64,000 nt of DNA from positions 461,476-525,475 of the forward strand of contig CAVYDJ010000003.1 of NCBI GenBank assembly GCA_963767285.1, written 5' to 3'. Shown here in pieces: positions 51,286 to 59,199 of the stretch; the first letter of the stretch is position 1, and each line of letters opens with the position of its first letter. The notes under the pieces are model-generated. The model saw nothing but the letters and a program-made list of their open reading frames with translations, ran no database searches and was not told the DNA's origin. The position numbers and the translations under genes were made by a program. Origin of the DNA: WHSW01 sp963767285. GTDB taxonomy: Bacteria > Actinomycetota > Thermoleophilia > Solirubrobacterales > 70-9.

Positions 51286-53238
51286 TCAGTTCTTGAGCTT
51301 GACCTTCTGCTTCGCGGGCGCCGAGGTGTTGCCGGACCCGTCCGTCGCAGTGACGCTGATCTTGGCTTTCGGGGTCTGACCCTTGGCGATCGACTTCTTG
51401 ATCTTCTTCAGCGACTTCTTGGAGAACTTGAAGCGCAGCTTGACCTTCTGGTTCGCAGCGACCGAAGCGGACACCGACTTCGACGTCACGGCCTTCTTGC
51501 CCCCGGACACGTTGACCGAGGCCTGGCCCTGGACGCTCCCGGCCTCGCTGGAACTGACGCTGAGCGCAAGCTTGTCCACGTCCTGCTTCGACTTGCCCGA
51601 CACGGTCTCGTTCGGCGGGGTCGAGTCGCTTCCGCCTCCGCCGCCTCCTCCGTCTCCTCCGCCTCCGCCGTCTCCTCCGCCTCCGCCCCCATCGCCGGCG
51701 GCGACCACGGTGACGGCGTTGCTGTCCGCGGTTGCGCTGCCGGCCGAGTTTGTCGCGGTCACGCGGCAAGTGATCGCGTGACCCTCGTCGGCGGTGGTGA
51801 GCAGGTACGTCGAGTCGGTCGCGCCGATCGCCACGCCGTCCCGCCGCCACTCGAAGGCGTAGGTCTGAGGCGTCCCGCCGGACCAGGTGCCAGCAGAGCA
51901 GGTCAACACCTCTCCCTTGGTCGGTGTCCCCGTGATCGCGGGCGCCACGGTGTTCGCGGGCGCCGCGAGCTCAAATGCACCGGAGTCGCATGCGCTGCCC
52001 TGGGGCCGTGACACGCCCCGCTGGTCGTCGCCGAGCGCCGCGGCGGCGATCGTGGTGCATCCCCCTGCGGGCCCGCCGGCGTTGATCGCGGGGCTCCCTG
52101 AGGGCAGCGCGTGTGTCTGGGTCGGCCCGCCGTTGTTCTGCAGCGACCCGAGGGCCAGCGGAGTGCTGAAGTGGTCGTTCGGGTTGGCGGGCAGGTCGCA
52201 CGCGTTTGCCCCGGTCCCGGTGAAGAAGTTGAAGCCCTGCGAAGTCGGATCGCTCCCGCCCGCTGACAGGCAGTCGGGAATCGTGTTGCCGGTCAGGATG
52301 TTGCCCTTGAGCTTGACGGACGTCGGGCCGAGCGCGTTGGTGTCGATCGCTGCGGTCCCGGTCGTGCTACCGGTGATCGTGTTGTAGGAGAGGTTGACCG
52401 CTGCGGCGAAGTCGTCGCGGATCGCCGCGCCCGGTCCGCCCCCCGTCGCGTTGTTCCCTGAGAGCGTGCTGTTGGTCACCGTCACGGCGTCGGCGTTGGC
52501 GGTGTCGATACCCCCGCCTCTCGGAGCGCTGTTGTTGCTGATCGTGCTGCGCGTCACGTTCAGCACGCCATTGAGATCGACCTCGATCCCTCCCCCCCGA
52601 GCGCCTGCGCCGGTCGCGGTGTTCCCGGAGATCGTGCTGTCGACGACGTTCAGGGCTCCGTTGAAGGCCAGGCTCGCGCCACCGCCAAAGCTGTTGGTCG
52701 TATTGCCGTGGCTCGTCACATGGTCCATCGTCAGCACGTATGGCTGCGTCGGAATGCCGTTCCCCTGTACGTACACGTTGGATCCGCCGGCAGTCCCGGA
52801 GCCCTGCAGTGTGATGTTCTTGAGCGTGCCCACCAGGTTGGCATTCACGCCGGGGTTGACGAAGGACAGCATGTTCTGTGAAGTCGTCCGCTGAATCGTC
52901 ACCGTCCCGCCGCCGTCGATCGTCACCGGGCCGTTAAAGGCGATCGGGTTGTTTCCGGCGGCGGTCCCGTTGGTAACCGCGGCCGTGGCGACACCGCTGA
53001 ACGTGATCGTGTCCCCGGTCGCGGCATCGACGTTTGACGCGTTGGCGGCCTGGCGCAACGAGCACGGCCCAGCTGCCGCGCATGAGCCGACCGTGTTGTC
53101 TGGATCGGTCCCTGTGTTGACGACGAAGTTGTCCGCCGCGGCGACGGGAGCGCAGATGAGTGAGCCGGCCACGACGAGAGCAGACACGACGAGGCGGGTA
53201 GGCAGGCCAAGGCCAATCGGTTTTCCCTGCGCGTGCAC
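51286..53238 (-). CDS. Secreted right-handed beta-helix protein with Ig-like domain and Gly-rich linker
   Basis: The protein has 650 residues. The signal (RLVVSALVVAGSLICAPVAAA) is followed by a choice-of-anchor-Q-type beta-helix: SCAAAGPCSLRQAANASN, then coils such as NVVDSTISGNTATGAGARGGGIEVD and LNVTRSTISNNSAPRGGGID. GSPAINAG and ACDSGAFEL close that domain. An Ig-like module (LTCSAGTWSGGTPQTYAFEWRRDG) precedes a ~30-residue Asp/Gly linker (DGGGGGGDGGGG) and a Lys-rich C-terminal domain (KLRFKFSKKSLKKIKKSI). It probably binds the wall or surface glycan. Confidence 0.82.
   Translation of the reverse strand: MHAQGKPIGLGLPTRLVVSALVVAGSLICAPVAAADNFVVNTGTDPDNTVGSCAAAGPCSLRQAANASNVDAATGDTITFSGVATAAVTNGTAAGNNPIAFNGPVTIDGGGTVTIQRTTSQNMLSFVNPGVNANLVGTLKNITLQGSGTAGGSNVYVQGNGIPTQPYVLTMDHVTSHGNTTNSFGGGASLAFNGALNVVDSTISGNTATGAGARGGGIEVDLNGVLNVTRSTISNNSAPRGGGIDTANADAVTVTNSTLSGNNATGGGPGAAIRDDFAAAVNLSYNTITGSTTGTAAIDTNALGPTSVKLKGNILTGNTIPDCLSAGGSDPTSQGFNFFTGTGANACDLPANPNDHFSTPLALGSLQNNGGPTQTHALPSGSPAINAGGPAGGCTTIAAAALGDDQRGVSRPQGSACDSGAFELAAPANTVAPAITGTPTKGEVLTCSAGTWSGGTPQTYAFEWRRDGVAIGATDSTYLLTTADEGHAITCRVTATNSAGSATADSNAVTVVAAGDGGGGGGDGGGGGDGGGGGGGSDSTPPNETVSGKSKQDVDKLALSVSSSEAGSVQGQASVNVSGGKKAVTSKSVSASVAANQKVKLRFKFSKKSLKKIKKSIAKGQTPKAKISVTATDGSGNTSAPAKQKVKLKN
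51620..51700. repeat. Low-complexity TCC/CCG-rich DNA coding the Asp-Gly linker
   Basis: Trinucleotide-like runs (cctcctccg, cctccgcc) code the poly-Gly/Asp stretch of the beta-helix protein. Such tracts can change length by slippage. No other role is seen. Confidence 0.6.
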
Positions 53239-53331
53239 CGGGAACCACCATACATCTTTGGGGCGATCAACCCGGGATTCTCAGCCGACCTCAAGCCCGT
53301 CGAGTGAGGCTGTGGCCAGTCCGTTAGCCTT

Positions 53332-53357
53332 GCCTCGGTGACATTGTTGACCGAGGC
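53332..53357. promoter_or_regulatory. Inverted repeat between divergent genes
   Basis: GCCTCGGT and ACCGAGGC form perfect 8-bp arms around a 10-nt loop, in the 201-bp space between the beta-helix protein (minus) and the FkbM gene (plus). Being between two gene starts, it suits an operator or mRNA leader hairpin better than a terminator, although the T-rich TGGTTCGTCTG follows it. Confidence 0.4.
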
Positions 53358-53439
53358 TGGTTCGTCTGTTCGCGAGCAGGTCGGCCATTTTCATCCTGAC
53401 CAGGCCGGGGACCGGCCGACCTTGCAACGGCGCTACTGA

Positions 53440-54141
53440 GTGCTTCTCCACCGGCTGCGACGCGCGGCGCTCAGGCTCGGCCTGGACGTTCACAGGGCTG
53501 GGGCCGACGGCCCGGGACATCTGCTCCGGGCGCGCGGTATTGATTTGGTGCTCGACGTCGGAGCCAATACAGGTCAGTACGGCGAGGAACTGCGCCGATC
53601 CGGCTACCAGGGTCGGATCTGTTCCTTCGAACCTCTACCGGCTGCGTACGGGAAGCTTGCCCGGAGGGCGGAAACGGACCACCTTTGGACTGCGCGTGAG
53701 CTCGCGCTGGGAGCGGAGGACGGTACGGCAACGCTCAATATCGCTGGCAATGACGGGACGAGTAGCTCGATCCTCCCGATGCTGCCGAGACATCTCGATG
53801 CGGCACCCGACTCGCGCTATGTGGGCGAGACGGATGTGCAGGTGCGGCGACTCGACGCGATCTGGGACGAGATCGTGCCGCCCGCGGCAGACCCGTTTCT
53901 AAAGCTGGACGTTCAGGGCCTCGAGGGGGCGGTCCTGGACGGGGCCCGGGATCGGATTTCTGATCTGAGCGGGATCCAGCTCGAGGTGTCCCTCGTCCCC
54001 CTCTACGAGGGGGCGATGGACCTGAGGGAGGCACTCGATCGAATGGCCGAGCTTGACATGGGCCTCGTCGACGTGAGGCAGGGCTTTACCGACCCACGCA
54101 CGTTCGAGCTCTTGCAGATCGACTGCGTGTTCGTTTCCTGA
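53440..54141 (+). CDS. FkbM-family methyltransferase
   Basis: The protein has 233 residues with a GTG start. IDLVLDVGANTGQYGEELRRSGY is the SAM loop, GRICSFEPLPAAYGKL the next block, and DPFLKLDVQGLEGAVLDGA the FkbM signature (LDVQGLE). IQLEVSLVPLYEGAMDL is another common block. It starts the second glycan island. The protein is of usual length for single-domain FkbM enzymes that methylate sugar hydroxyls. Confidence 0.9.
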   Translation: MLLHRLRRAALRLGLDVHRAGADGPGHLLRARGIDLVLDVGANTGQYGEELRRSGYQGRICSFEPLPAAYGKLARRAETDHLWTARELALGAEDGTATLNIAGNDGTSSSILPMLPRHLDAAPDSRYVGETDVQVRRLDAIWDEIVPPAADPFLKLDVQGLEGAVLDGARDRISDLSGIQLEVSLVPLYEGAMDLREALDRMAELDMGLVDVRQGFTDPRTFELLQIDCVFVS

Positions 54142-54216
54142 TTTTCGTTTGCGGCCATGACGGAGGAACCGGCGTATTCCGTCCGGCGAGGCGGGCAGTC
54201 TCGTGGCCGGGTCGGT

Positions 54217-55026
54217 CTACGGGCGCCGAAATATGTAGTTGTGCCCGCCGAACGCTCGACCTCCCGTTGCGACCCACTCCCGAACATCCCGTTCCGTGAC
54301 CGGGCGATTGGTGTCGACGGATTCCGCGTCGTACCCGCACCGCCAGAAGATCTCGAACGTGGATTCGAAGTCGGGGTTTCCGCCAGCGGGGTGGTGCTCA
54401 GAGAAGTTGATCTCGACCAGCCAAGTCGGGGCCGGTGTCATGGTCAGAGTGCTCTCGGCACCGGCCAAGACCCGGCGCTCCGCGCCTTCCACGTCGACCT
54501 TGATCAGGAGTCGACGGTCCGTCACCTCCTCGCCTCTGAGGACTGTGTCAAGTGTGGAGGCTGGAACGACAGTCTCGGCCCCGGCCCCGGCCCAGCCACG
54601 GATCAGCGATGCGGCTGTCCCGCTGCCGTACAGGGTAAGTAGGCCCGGCTCTGCGTCAAGAGCTACGGGATGCACGGAGACATCCGTGTATCCGTTGTCG
54701 ATCAGGTTCGCGTACAGATATCTCTGGTTGTCTGGAAAGGGCTCGATGGCGATCACGCGCTTTCCGCCGCGTCGTGCCAGACAGGTGTAGAGACCGAGGT
54801 TTGCGCCCACGTCGACGACCACGTCACAACGATCGAGCTCGCTTCGGACGAAGGCGAGCTCGTCCGGCTCGAACTCACCACTACTCTGATGCGCGTTCCC
54901 TCTGAACGTGAAGCCCATGCCGGTTGACGCCGGCTTGCTCCGAACGGCACGAATCTCGCTCTGCACCAGTTTGCCGAGTCTTACCGGCGTGGGCGCAAGC
55001 CGCCTGATGGTGCTGCGGGCAGTCAA
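54217..55026 (-). CDS. FkbM-family methyltransferase
   Basis: The protein has 269 residues. CDVVVDVGANLGLYTCLARRGGKRVIAIEPF is the SAM site and DRRLLIKVDVEGAERRVLAGAE the signature with VDVEGAE. PTWLVEINFSEHHPAGGNPDF is the later block. It is convergent with the FkbM gene before it and divergent from the one after it (51 bp), so the three FkbM genes are on alternating strands. Confidence 0.9.
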   Translation of the reverse strand: MTARSTIRRLAPTPVRLGKLVQSEIRAVRSKPASTGMGFTFRGNAHQSSGEFEPDELAFVRSELDRCDVVVDVGANLGLYTCLARRGGKRVIAIEPFPDNQRYLYANLIDNGYTDVSVHPVALDAEPGLLTLYGSGTAASLIRGWAGAGAETVVPASTLDTVLRGEEVTDRRLLIKVDVEGAERRVLAGAESTLTMTPAPTWLVEINFSEHHPAGGNPDFESTFEIFWRCGYDAESVDTNRPVTERDVREWVATGGRAFGGHNYIFRRP

Positions 55027-55077
55027 CGCTCGGAAGCGTATGCCACCGGCGTCTACGGTCTCGCCCGCCTTATCCCC

Positions 55078-56013
55078 GTGGGCTGTGGCTGTAGTCTCGT
55101 GCGCGCCTTGGGGTCCGCGGGAAAAAAGAACGGCACTCCAGATTCCCGTTCGCGATCGGTCCTGAGGGGGGTTCGTGATGCCCTGCTTGGAAACCGGGTC
55201 GCCCAGCGATTAGTACGGCGGGGCGCGCGGGCTCGTCTGATCCCCGAGACGGTGCTGGCCCGAGTGCAGCCGGTCGGGCACCATCCCCTGAAGACTCCCG
55301 CCGGAGGCCAAATGATCTATGTGTCAGACCGTTCCGACGTGCTGGCGCGCAGCATGGTCTGGCTGGGCGGCATGGATAGCACGGCCGTCCGCCTCTTTTC
55401 CGAGCTTTCCCGGGATGCCCGCGGAGTCCTTGATGTGGGCGCGTTCACTGGGGTCTATTCCGTTCTCGCCGCTGTCGACGGGCGCCCTACCGACGTGATC
55501 GCCTTCGAGCCCAATCCAAAGATCCTGCCCCTACTACGTCGGAACCTGGCCGCCAACGGCTTACATGGGTCGGTACGCATCGTGGAAGCAGCAGTGCTCG
55601 ACTCGCCCGGTCGAGTGAAGTTGACAATTCCGGCCGACACGACCGCCGCCTCGACAGCTCCGGACACCGTCGGCGAGGAAGTCGAGGTTGCCGCCACCAC
55701 GATTGATCTCACCGCTGGCAGCGTCCCAATCGATCTGATCAAGATTGACATCGAAGGTGCCGAAGCGGCGGCACTCCGTGGCGGTAACGCAGTCATAGGC
55801 CAGTGGGAGCCCGACATCCTTGTCGAGTTGCTGACGGCCCAGGCGTTCGACGAGGTCGCTCGACTGATGGCGAGTTTCGGATACAGGACGATCCACCACC
55901 TCGGCACCCAGGGACCCCGGGAAGTTTCGGCTTTCGTCGAGGAACCGAGGCAGGTGGACTATGCCTTTCTCGGGCCGAAGAGCCTGCCCAGGCTAACGCA
56001 CGACGATAAGTGA
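55078..56013 (+). CDS. FkbM-family methyltransferase
   Basis: The protein has 311 residues from GTG 55078; the first ~60 residues (MGCGCSLVRALGSAGKKNGTP) look unlike a protein domain, so a later start is possible. GVLDVGAFTGVYSVLAAV is motif I, DVIAFEPNPKILPLLRRNL the second block, and IDLIKIDIEGAEAAALRGG the FkbM signature. Its 3' end overlaps the convergent methyltransferase by 21 bp. Related to but clearly distinct from the two neighbouring FkbM proteins. Confidence 0.85.
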   Translation: MGCGCSLVRALGSAGKKNGTPDSRSRSVLRGVRDALLGNRVAQRLVRRGARARLIPETVLARVQPVGHHPLKTPAGGQMIYVSDRSDVLARSMVWLGGMDSTAVRLFSELSRDARGVLDVGAFTGVYSVLAAVDGRPTDVIAFEPNPKILPLLRRNLAANGLHGSVRIVEAAVLDSPGRVKLTIPADTTAASTAPDTVGEEVEVAATTIDLTAGSVPIDLIKIDIEGAEAAALRGGNAVIGQWEPDILVELLTAQAFDEVARLMASFGYRTIHHLGTQGPREVSAFVEEPRQVDYAFLGPKSLPRLTHDDK

Positions 56014-56616
56014 CTTGGTCATCCCCAGGAATCGCTCCCGAACGATCTGACATCCGGGAAAGAGTTGGCGGAGATCCGTCGCTGACAGGAGCTCGAGCTC
56101 ATCCACGATCGCATGCGCTTCACCGCGCGAGGGCCTGGTGATGATGCCCCACACGGAGCAATTCCGAACCAGGCGTCTGCGCACAGGCTTCGGTAGCCAA
56201 TGAATGAACGGTGTCAAGTAGTGCGGCTCGATGGGAAACCAGCGGTTCGGTGTTTGGATCCACAAGTGCTTGCCGACTCTCATCGCCTCCTCGGCAGCGT
56301 GACGCTGGTTCTCGCGCGTGTGCAGATGCTCGATCATCGAGTTTGAAAAGGCGATATCAAACGCGGCGTCGGGGAACGGAATGCGCCGTGCGTCTCCGCG
56401 CACGAACGAGACGCCCCCGTTGGAGGATCCCGCCGCCTCCTTGTTCAGCAGCGTGACCCTTAGGTCCATGCCCTCCCAAAAAGTCGAGGTACCGCCAATG
56501 TCCAGAATCGTGGTCTCCGGGGCGGGTTGGAATGAATGGAGGAACGCGCGCATACGCGCGCGTCGACGGCGGCGACCCACAAAGCCGTAGATCCGGTGGA
56601 TGAGAGGTTCGGGCAT
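55993..56616 (-). CDS. SAM-dependent methyltransferase (class I)
   Basis: About 207 residues from ATG 56616 (MPEPLIHRIYGFVGRRRRRARM); the GTG at 56649 would add 11 residues and overlap the divergent gene more. TTILDIGGTSTFWEGM is motif I and DIAFSNSMIEHLHTRENQRHAAEEAMRVGKHLWIQTPN covers motifs IV to VI. FPIEPHYLTPFIHWLPKPVRRRL is typical of the small methyltransferases of glycan clusters. It is convergent with the FkbM gene. Confidence 0.85.
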   Translation of the reverse strand: MPEPLIHRIYGFVGRRRRRARMRAFLHSFQPAPETTILDIGGTSTFWEGMDLRVTLLNKEAAGSSNGGVSFVRGDARRIPFPDAAFDIAFSNSMIEHLHTRENQRHAAEEAMRVGKHLWIQTPNRWFPIEPHYLTPFIHWLPKPVRRRLVRNCSVWGIITRPSRGEAHAIVDELELLSATDLRQLFPGCQIVRERFLGMTKSLIVVR

Positions 56617-57361
56617 CCCGGCTAGGCTATGCGACTTGCGCGGTATCACCCTTCGGCGGCACTACTTCTTCTCGCCGTCAACCGCCGCCAAGCTCGGGGG
56701 TGCTCTGGCCGGGCCCGAGGCATGGGATGCGCTGCGTATCGCAGAGCGGGAGCCCGGCTTCGCGATGGCCGAGAGTCGTGCACGATGGCAGGCGGACTGC
56801 GGCCAACCCTGGCTGATCGAGCGAGGGGAGCGAATTGCGCTGTTGACTCGGGAGCTTGGGCTGACGGAGATCGTGAGTTTTGGAGTCGGGGCCGGTTGCC
56901 TTGAGTACCAGATCCACCGCGCTGATCCCGGCCTCGCGCTCCACCTCTCCGACTTCAGCGGCGCCACCGTGAGCCGTCTGGCGCGGGTCTTTCCGGATGC
57001 AGCTTCGACGTCGGTGCTGGACGTGCTTGAGGACGAGATATCCGCCCGTTCTCACGCCCTCGCGCTCCTGCATCGGATCGACAGCGAGTTCTCCGACGAG
57101 GATCTGCGCTGCGCGCTCGCCCGCCTTCGCGATACGTCACACCGGCACGTCCTTTTAGTGCCCACAATGCTGCTTACGCTGCGGGTCGCGGCCGCCGAGG
57201 TCGCTCGCCGATGCGAGTCCATGCTCCGGCGTCGTCCGGCGACGTTTGTTGGTTATGCGCGCAACTGGAACGCTTTTGCCCGCATCTGGTTAGACATCTA
57301 TGAGGTTCGATGGCGGGGGGCGGTTGGTGGGACGCCGTTCATCCTGCTCGAGGCAGTGTGA
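56600..57361 (+). CDS. Hypothetical protein, methyltransferase-like (weak)
   Basis: The frame has 253 residues. The only hint of function is IVSFGVGAGCLEYQIHRADPGLALHLSDFS, which looks like a SAM-binding loop followed by an acidic strand. A helical C-terminal part with Arg/Ala (LRVAAAEVARRCESMLRRRP) follows. The start is doubtful since the 5' end overlaps the divergent methyltransferase; TTG 56636 is a possible start. Its 3' end overlaps the next minus-strand gene by 23 bp. It may be a remote class I methyltransferase. Confidence 0.6.
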   Translation: MRGSGIPARLCDLRGITLRRHYFFSPSTAAKLGGALAGPEAWDALRIAEREPGFAMAESRARWQADCGQPWLIERGERIALLTRELGLTEIVSFGVGAGCLEYQIHRADPGLALHLSDFSGATVSRLARVFPDAASTSVLDVLEDEISARSHALALLHRIDSEFSDEDLRCALARLRDTSHRHVLLVPTMLLTLRVAAAEVARRCESMLRRRPATFVGYARNWNAFARIWLDIYEVRWRGAVGGTPFILLEAV

Positions 57362-58160
57362 CCACCCCGATACCGCCTCCTGGGTAGAAGTGGCCCTTCG
57401 GCCTTTCCCGCCAGACGGTCATCGTGGTGCCGTGGTCGTTAGCGAACTGTTCGCATGTGTCCGCCGCGTGGGCGTTGTCGCTGAGCAATGTCTTCGCGCC
57501 GTGGTCGGCGGCGGTCTCCAGCTCCCAGCGCTCGCACTCCGGCGTGTGCAGGCTGTCGTGGACAAAGAGATCGATTTTCCCGGCCTGGGGCAGTGCCTCG
57601 TAGCTGGTAGCTCGGACCCGCGACCAGCGGGGGCGGAGACGTTCGGGCACTAGCCAGCCCGTGCCCGGCTTCGGATCGATCGAGGTCAGGTGCCCTTCCC
57701 CGTTTCGCTCCAGGGCCGCGAGCAAGACGGTCGATCCGAGGCCGTCGTGCATTCCGGTCTCGACGACGCGGAGTGGCTTGAGGGCTCGGACGATCGCATA
57801 CCAGCCCGCCCGTCGACCGAACAGCGCTTCCTGCTTGTTCGCCGGCCGCCAGCGCAGCCGCCGCCGCAACTCGGCCCTGAGTAGCTCGTCACTGTCGAGC
57901 TCGTCCACATAGCTCCCTCCGGCGCAAAGCTCATCGAGCCAGACGCGAAGCTCGTCGCGGTTCTCGATCTCGTAGGTGAAGTTCTCAACCTCGGGGTCGA
58001 AAAGCACGTAGGGAACGTGCTCGCGGACGGGATGGCCGTACTGGCGAACCGTATTCCACTTGTGAATCCAGCGAAACCGATTGATCCCCGCTCGCCGAAT
58101 CAGTTGGCGGCGCGGCAGGCGGTCGCGCGGCTCCGCTCGCGCATTCACCTCGCTATCCAT
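57339..58160 (-). CDS. SAM-dependent methyltransferase (Methyltransf_24-like)
   Basis: The protein has 273 residues from ATG 58160 (MDSEVNARAEPRDRL); the longer frame upstream overlaps the next gene. LRVVETGMHDGLGSTVLLAALER is motif I, HLTSIDPKPGTGWLVPE motif II, and GKIDLFVHDSLHTPECERWELETA with VHDSLHT is the metal/substrate loop of this family. KTLLSDNAHAADTCEQFA follows. It starts 8 bp inside the end of the upstream glycosyltransferase gene. Confidence 0.83.
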   Translation of the reverse strand: MDSEVNARAEPRDRLPRRQLIRRAGINRFRWIHKWNTVRQYGHPVREHVPYVLFDPEVENFTYEIENRDELRVWLDELCAGGSYVDELDSDELLRAELRRRLRWRPANKQEALFGRRAGWYAIVRALKPLRVVETGMHDGLGSTVLLAALERNGEGHLTSIDPKPGTGWLVPERLRPRWSRVRATSYEALPQAGKIDLFVHDSLHTPECERWELETAADHGAKTLLSDNAHAADTCEQFANDHGTTMTVWRERPKGHFYPGGGIGVVTLPRAG

Positions 58161-59199
58161 GCGAAAGTTCCGATTGCCCCGCCAGCCTGCGTCGAGCTGA
58201 GCTGAACTGGAGGCGTAGCTCCTTCCTGGTGTTCGGCACATAGATGCCGAGGCGACGAATCCCGAAGCGCCCCTCGTAGAAAAGCCGACCGAGGACGAGC
58301 CCGGCGAGAAGGCCACGGCGGTTCTTGCGCATGTGGCTCGGCTTGTAGTCGCCTCTGACCGATCTCACCTGCCCGATTGATACCCGAAGTTCGCGCACAT
58401 ACGGGCGGTAGATCGTGCTGAGGACCGAGCGGGATAGCCAGTAGCGCCGCGCCGGTGAGAAGACGTGCGGACTAAGGACGAGTAGGCGGGCGAAATGGAA
58501 CGCGATGAGCCGCTGGCCGTCGACGATGGGGTCCCCGCTCGCCTCTGTGACGCGGTGTTGCCAGACGTTCCAGGGCGCAAGAGTCACCGCCGGACTCCGC
58601 AGGATCCCGATCGACTCGAACAGTTCCGGAAACTGGTCCAAGTACTTTTGGTCGCCCCAGGTCTCCTCGTTCATCGCCGTGCTGGCGAGAGTCTGGTCGC
58701 CCCACCATTTCAGCGCGGCGCTCGCGGTATCCGTCCGTCCGAAATGGACGATGCAGACATTGAAGCGGCCACGCTCCTCTTCGTCCCTCACGTCGCCGGA
58801 GCGATGCTCAACGACAAAGACCGTAGAGTCACGATCCTCGTAAATGCTGGCGGGATCGTCGAAGAAAAACACGTCGGCGTCGACATAGGAGACGCCATGC
58901 CCCGGTGCGCGCGACTCGACGAAGCGAATCAGTTGGGGGGTGCACGCGTAGTAGAACTCGAGCACGTCCCGGTCGGTTCTTGCCTCGCCGAGGCGGGGCT
59001 CGAACTCAATCAGTTCCTCCGGCGTTACCAGTTGGGCGCGCTCCAACTCGAGCGACTCCAGAATGGCGTGGGTGTCATCGTCGAGGCAAAGGATCCATAG
59101 CTCGGCAGTGGGGTTCGCGCGAATCAGCGAACGGTGGAGGGCGAGCCCCTGCGGCAGGTACCTTGAGTCGAAGTACGTGCAGAACGCGATCATGCTCAC
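58153..59199 (-). CDS. Glycosyltransferase (GT-A, GT8-like nucleotide-diphospho-sugar transferase)
   Basis: The protein has 348 residues. AFCTYFDSRYLPQGLALHRSLIRANP is the N-terminal strand-loop-helix, AELWILCLDDDTH follows, and the metal site is VSYVDADVFFFDDPAS (DAD). DVLEFYYACTPQLIRFV and MNEETWGDQKYLDQFPELFES are typical of this group of sugar transferases. The gene overlaps the aminotransferase stop by four bases, so it is coupled to the sugar-nucleotide genes upstream. Confidence 0.88.
   Translation of the reverse strand: MSMIAFCTYFDSRYLPQGLALHRSLIRANPTAELWILCLDDDTHAILESLELERAQLVTPEELIEFEPRLGEARTDRDVLEFYYACTPQLIRFVESRAPGHGVSYVDADVFFFDDPASIYEDRDSTVFVVEHRSGDVRDEEERGRFNVCIVHFGRTDTASAALKWWGDQTLASTAMNEETWGDQKYLDQFPELFESIGILRSPAVTLAPWNVWQHRVTEASGDPIVDGQRLIAFHFARLLVLSPHVFSPARRYWLSRSVLSTIYRPYVRELRVSIGQVRSVRGDYKPSHMRKNRRGLLAGLVLGRLFYEGRFGIRRLGIYVPNTRKELRLQFSSARRRLAGQSELSHG

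Noticed and set aside
51600..51710. Short repeat units looking like a CRISPR-like or satellite array
   Set aside because: The repeats are codons of a Gly/Asp linker in frame; there are no spacers and no cas genes.
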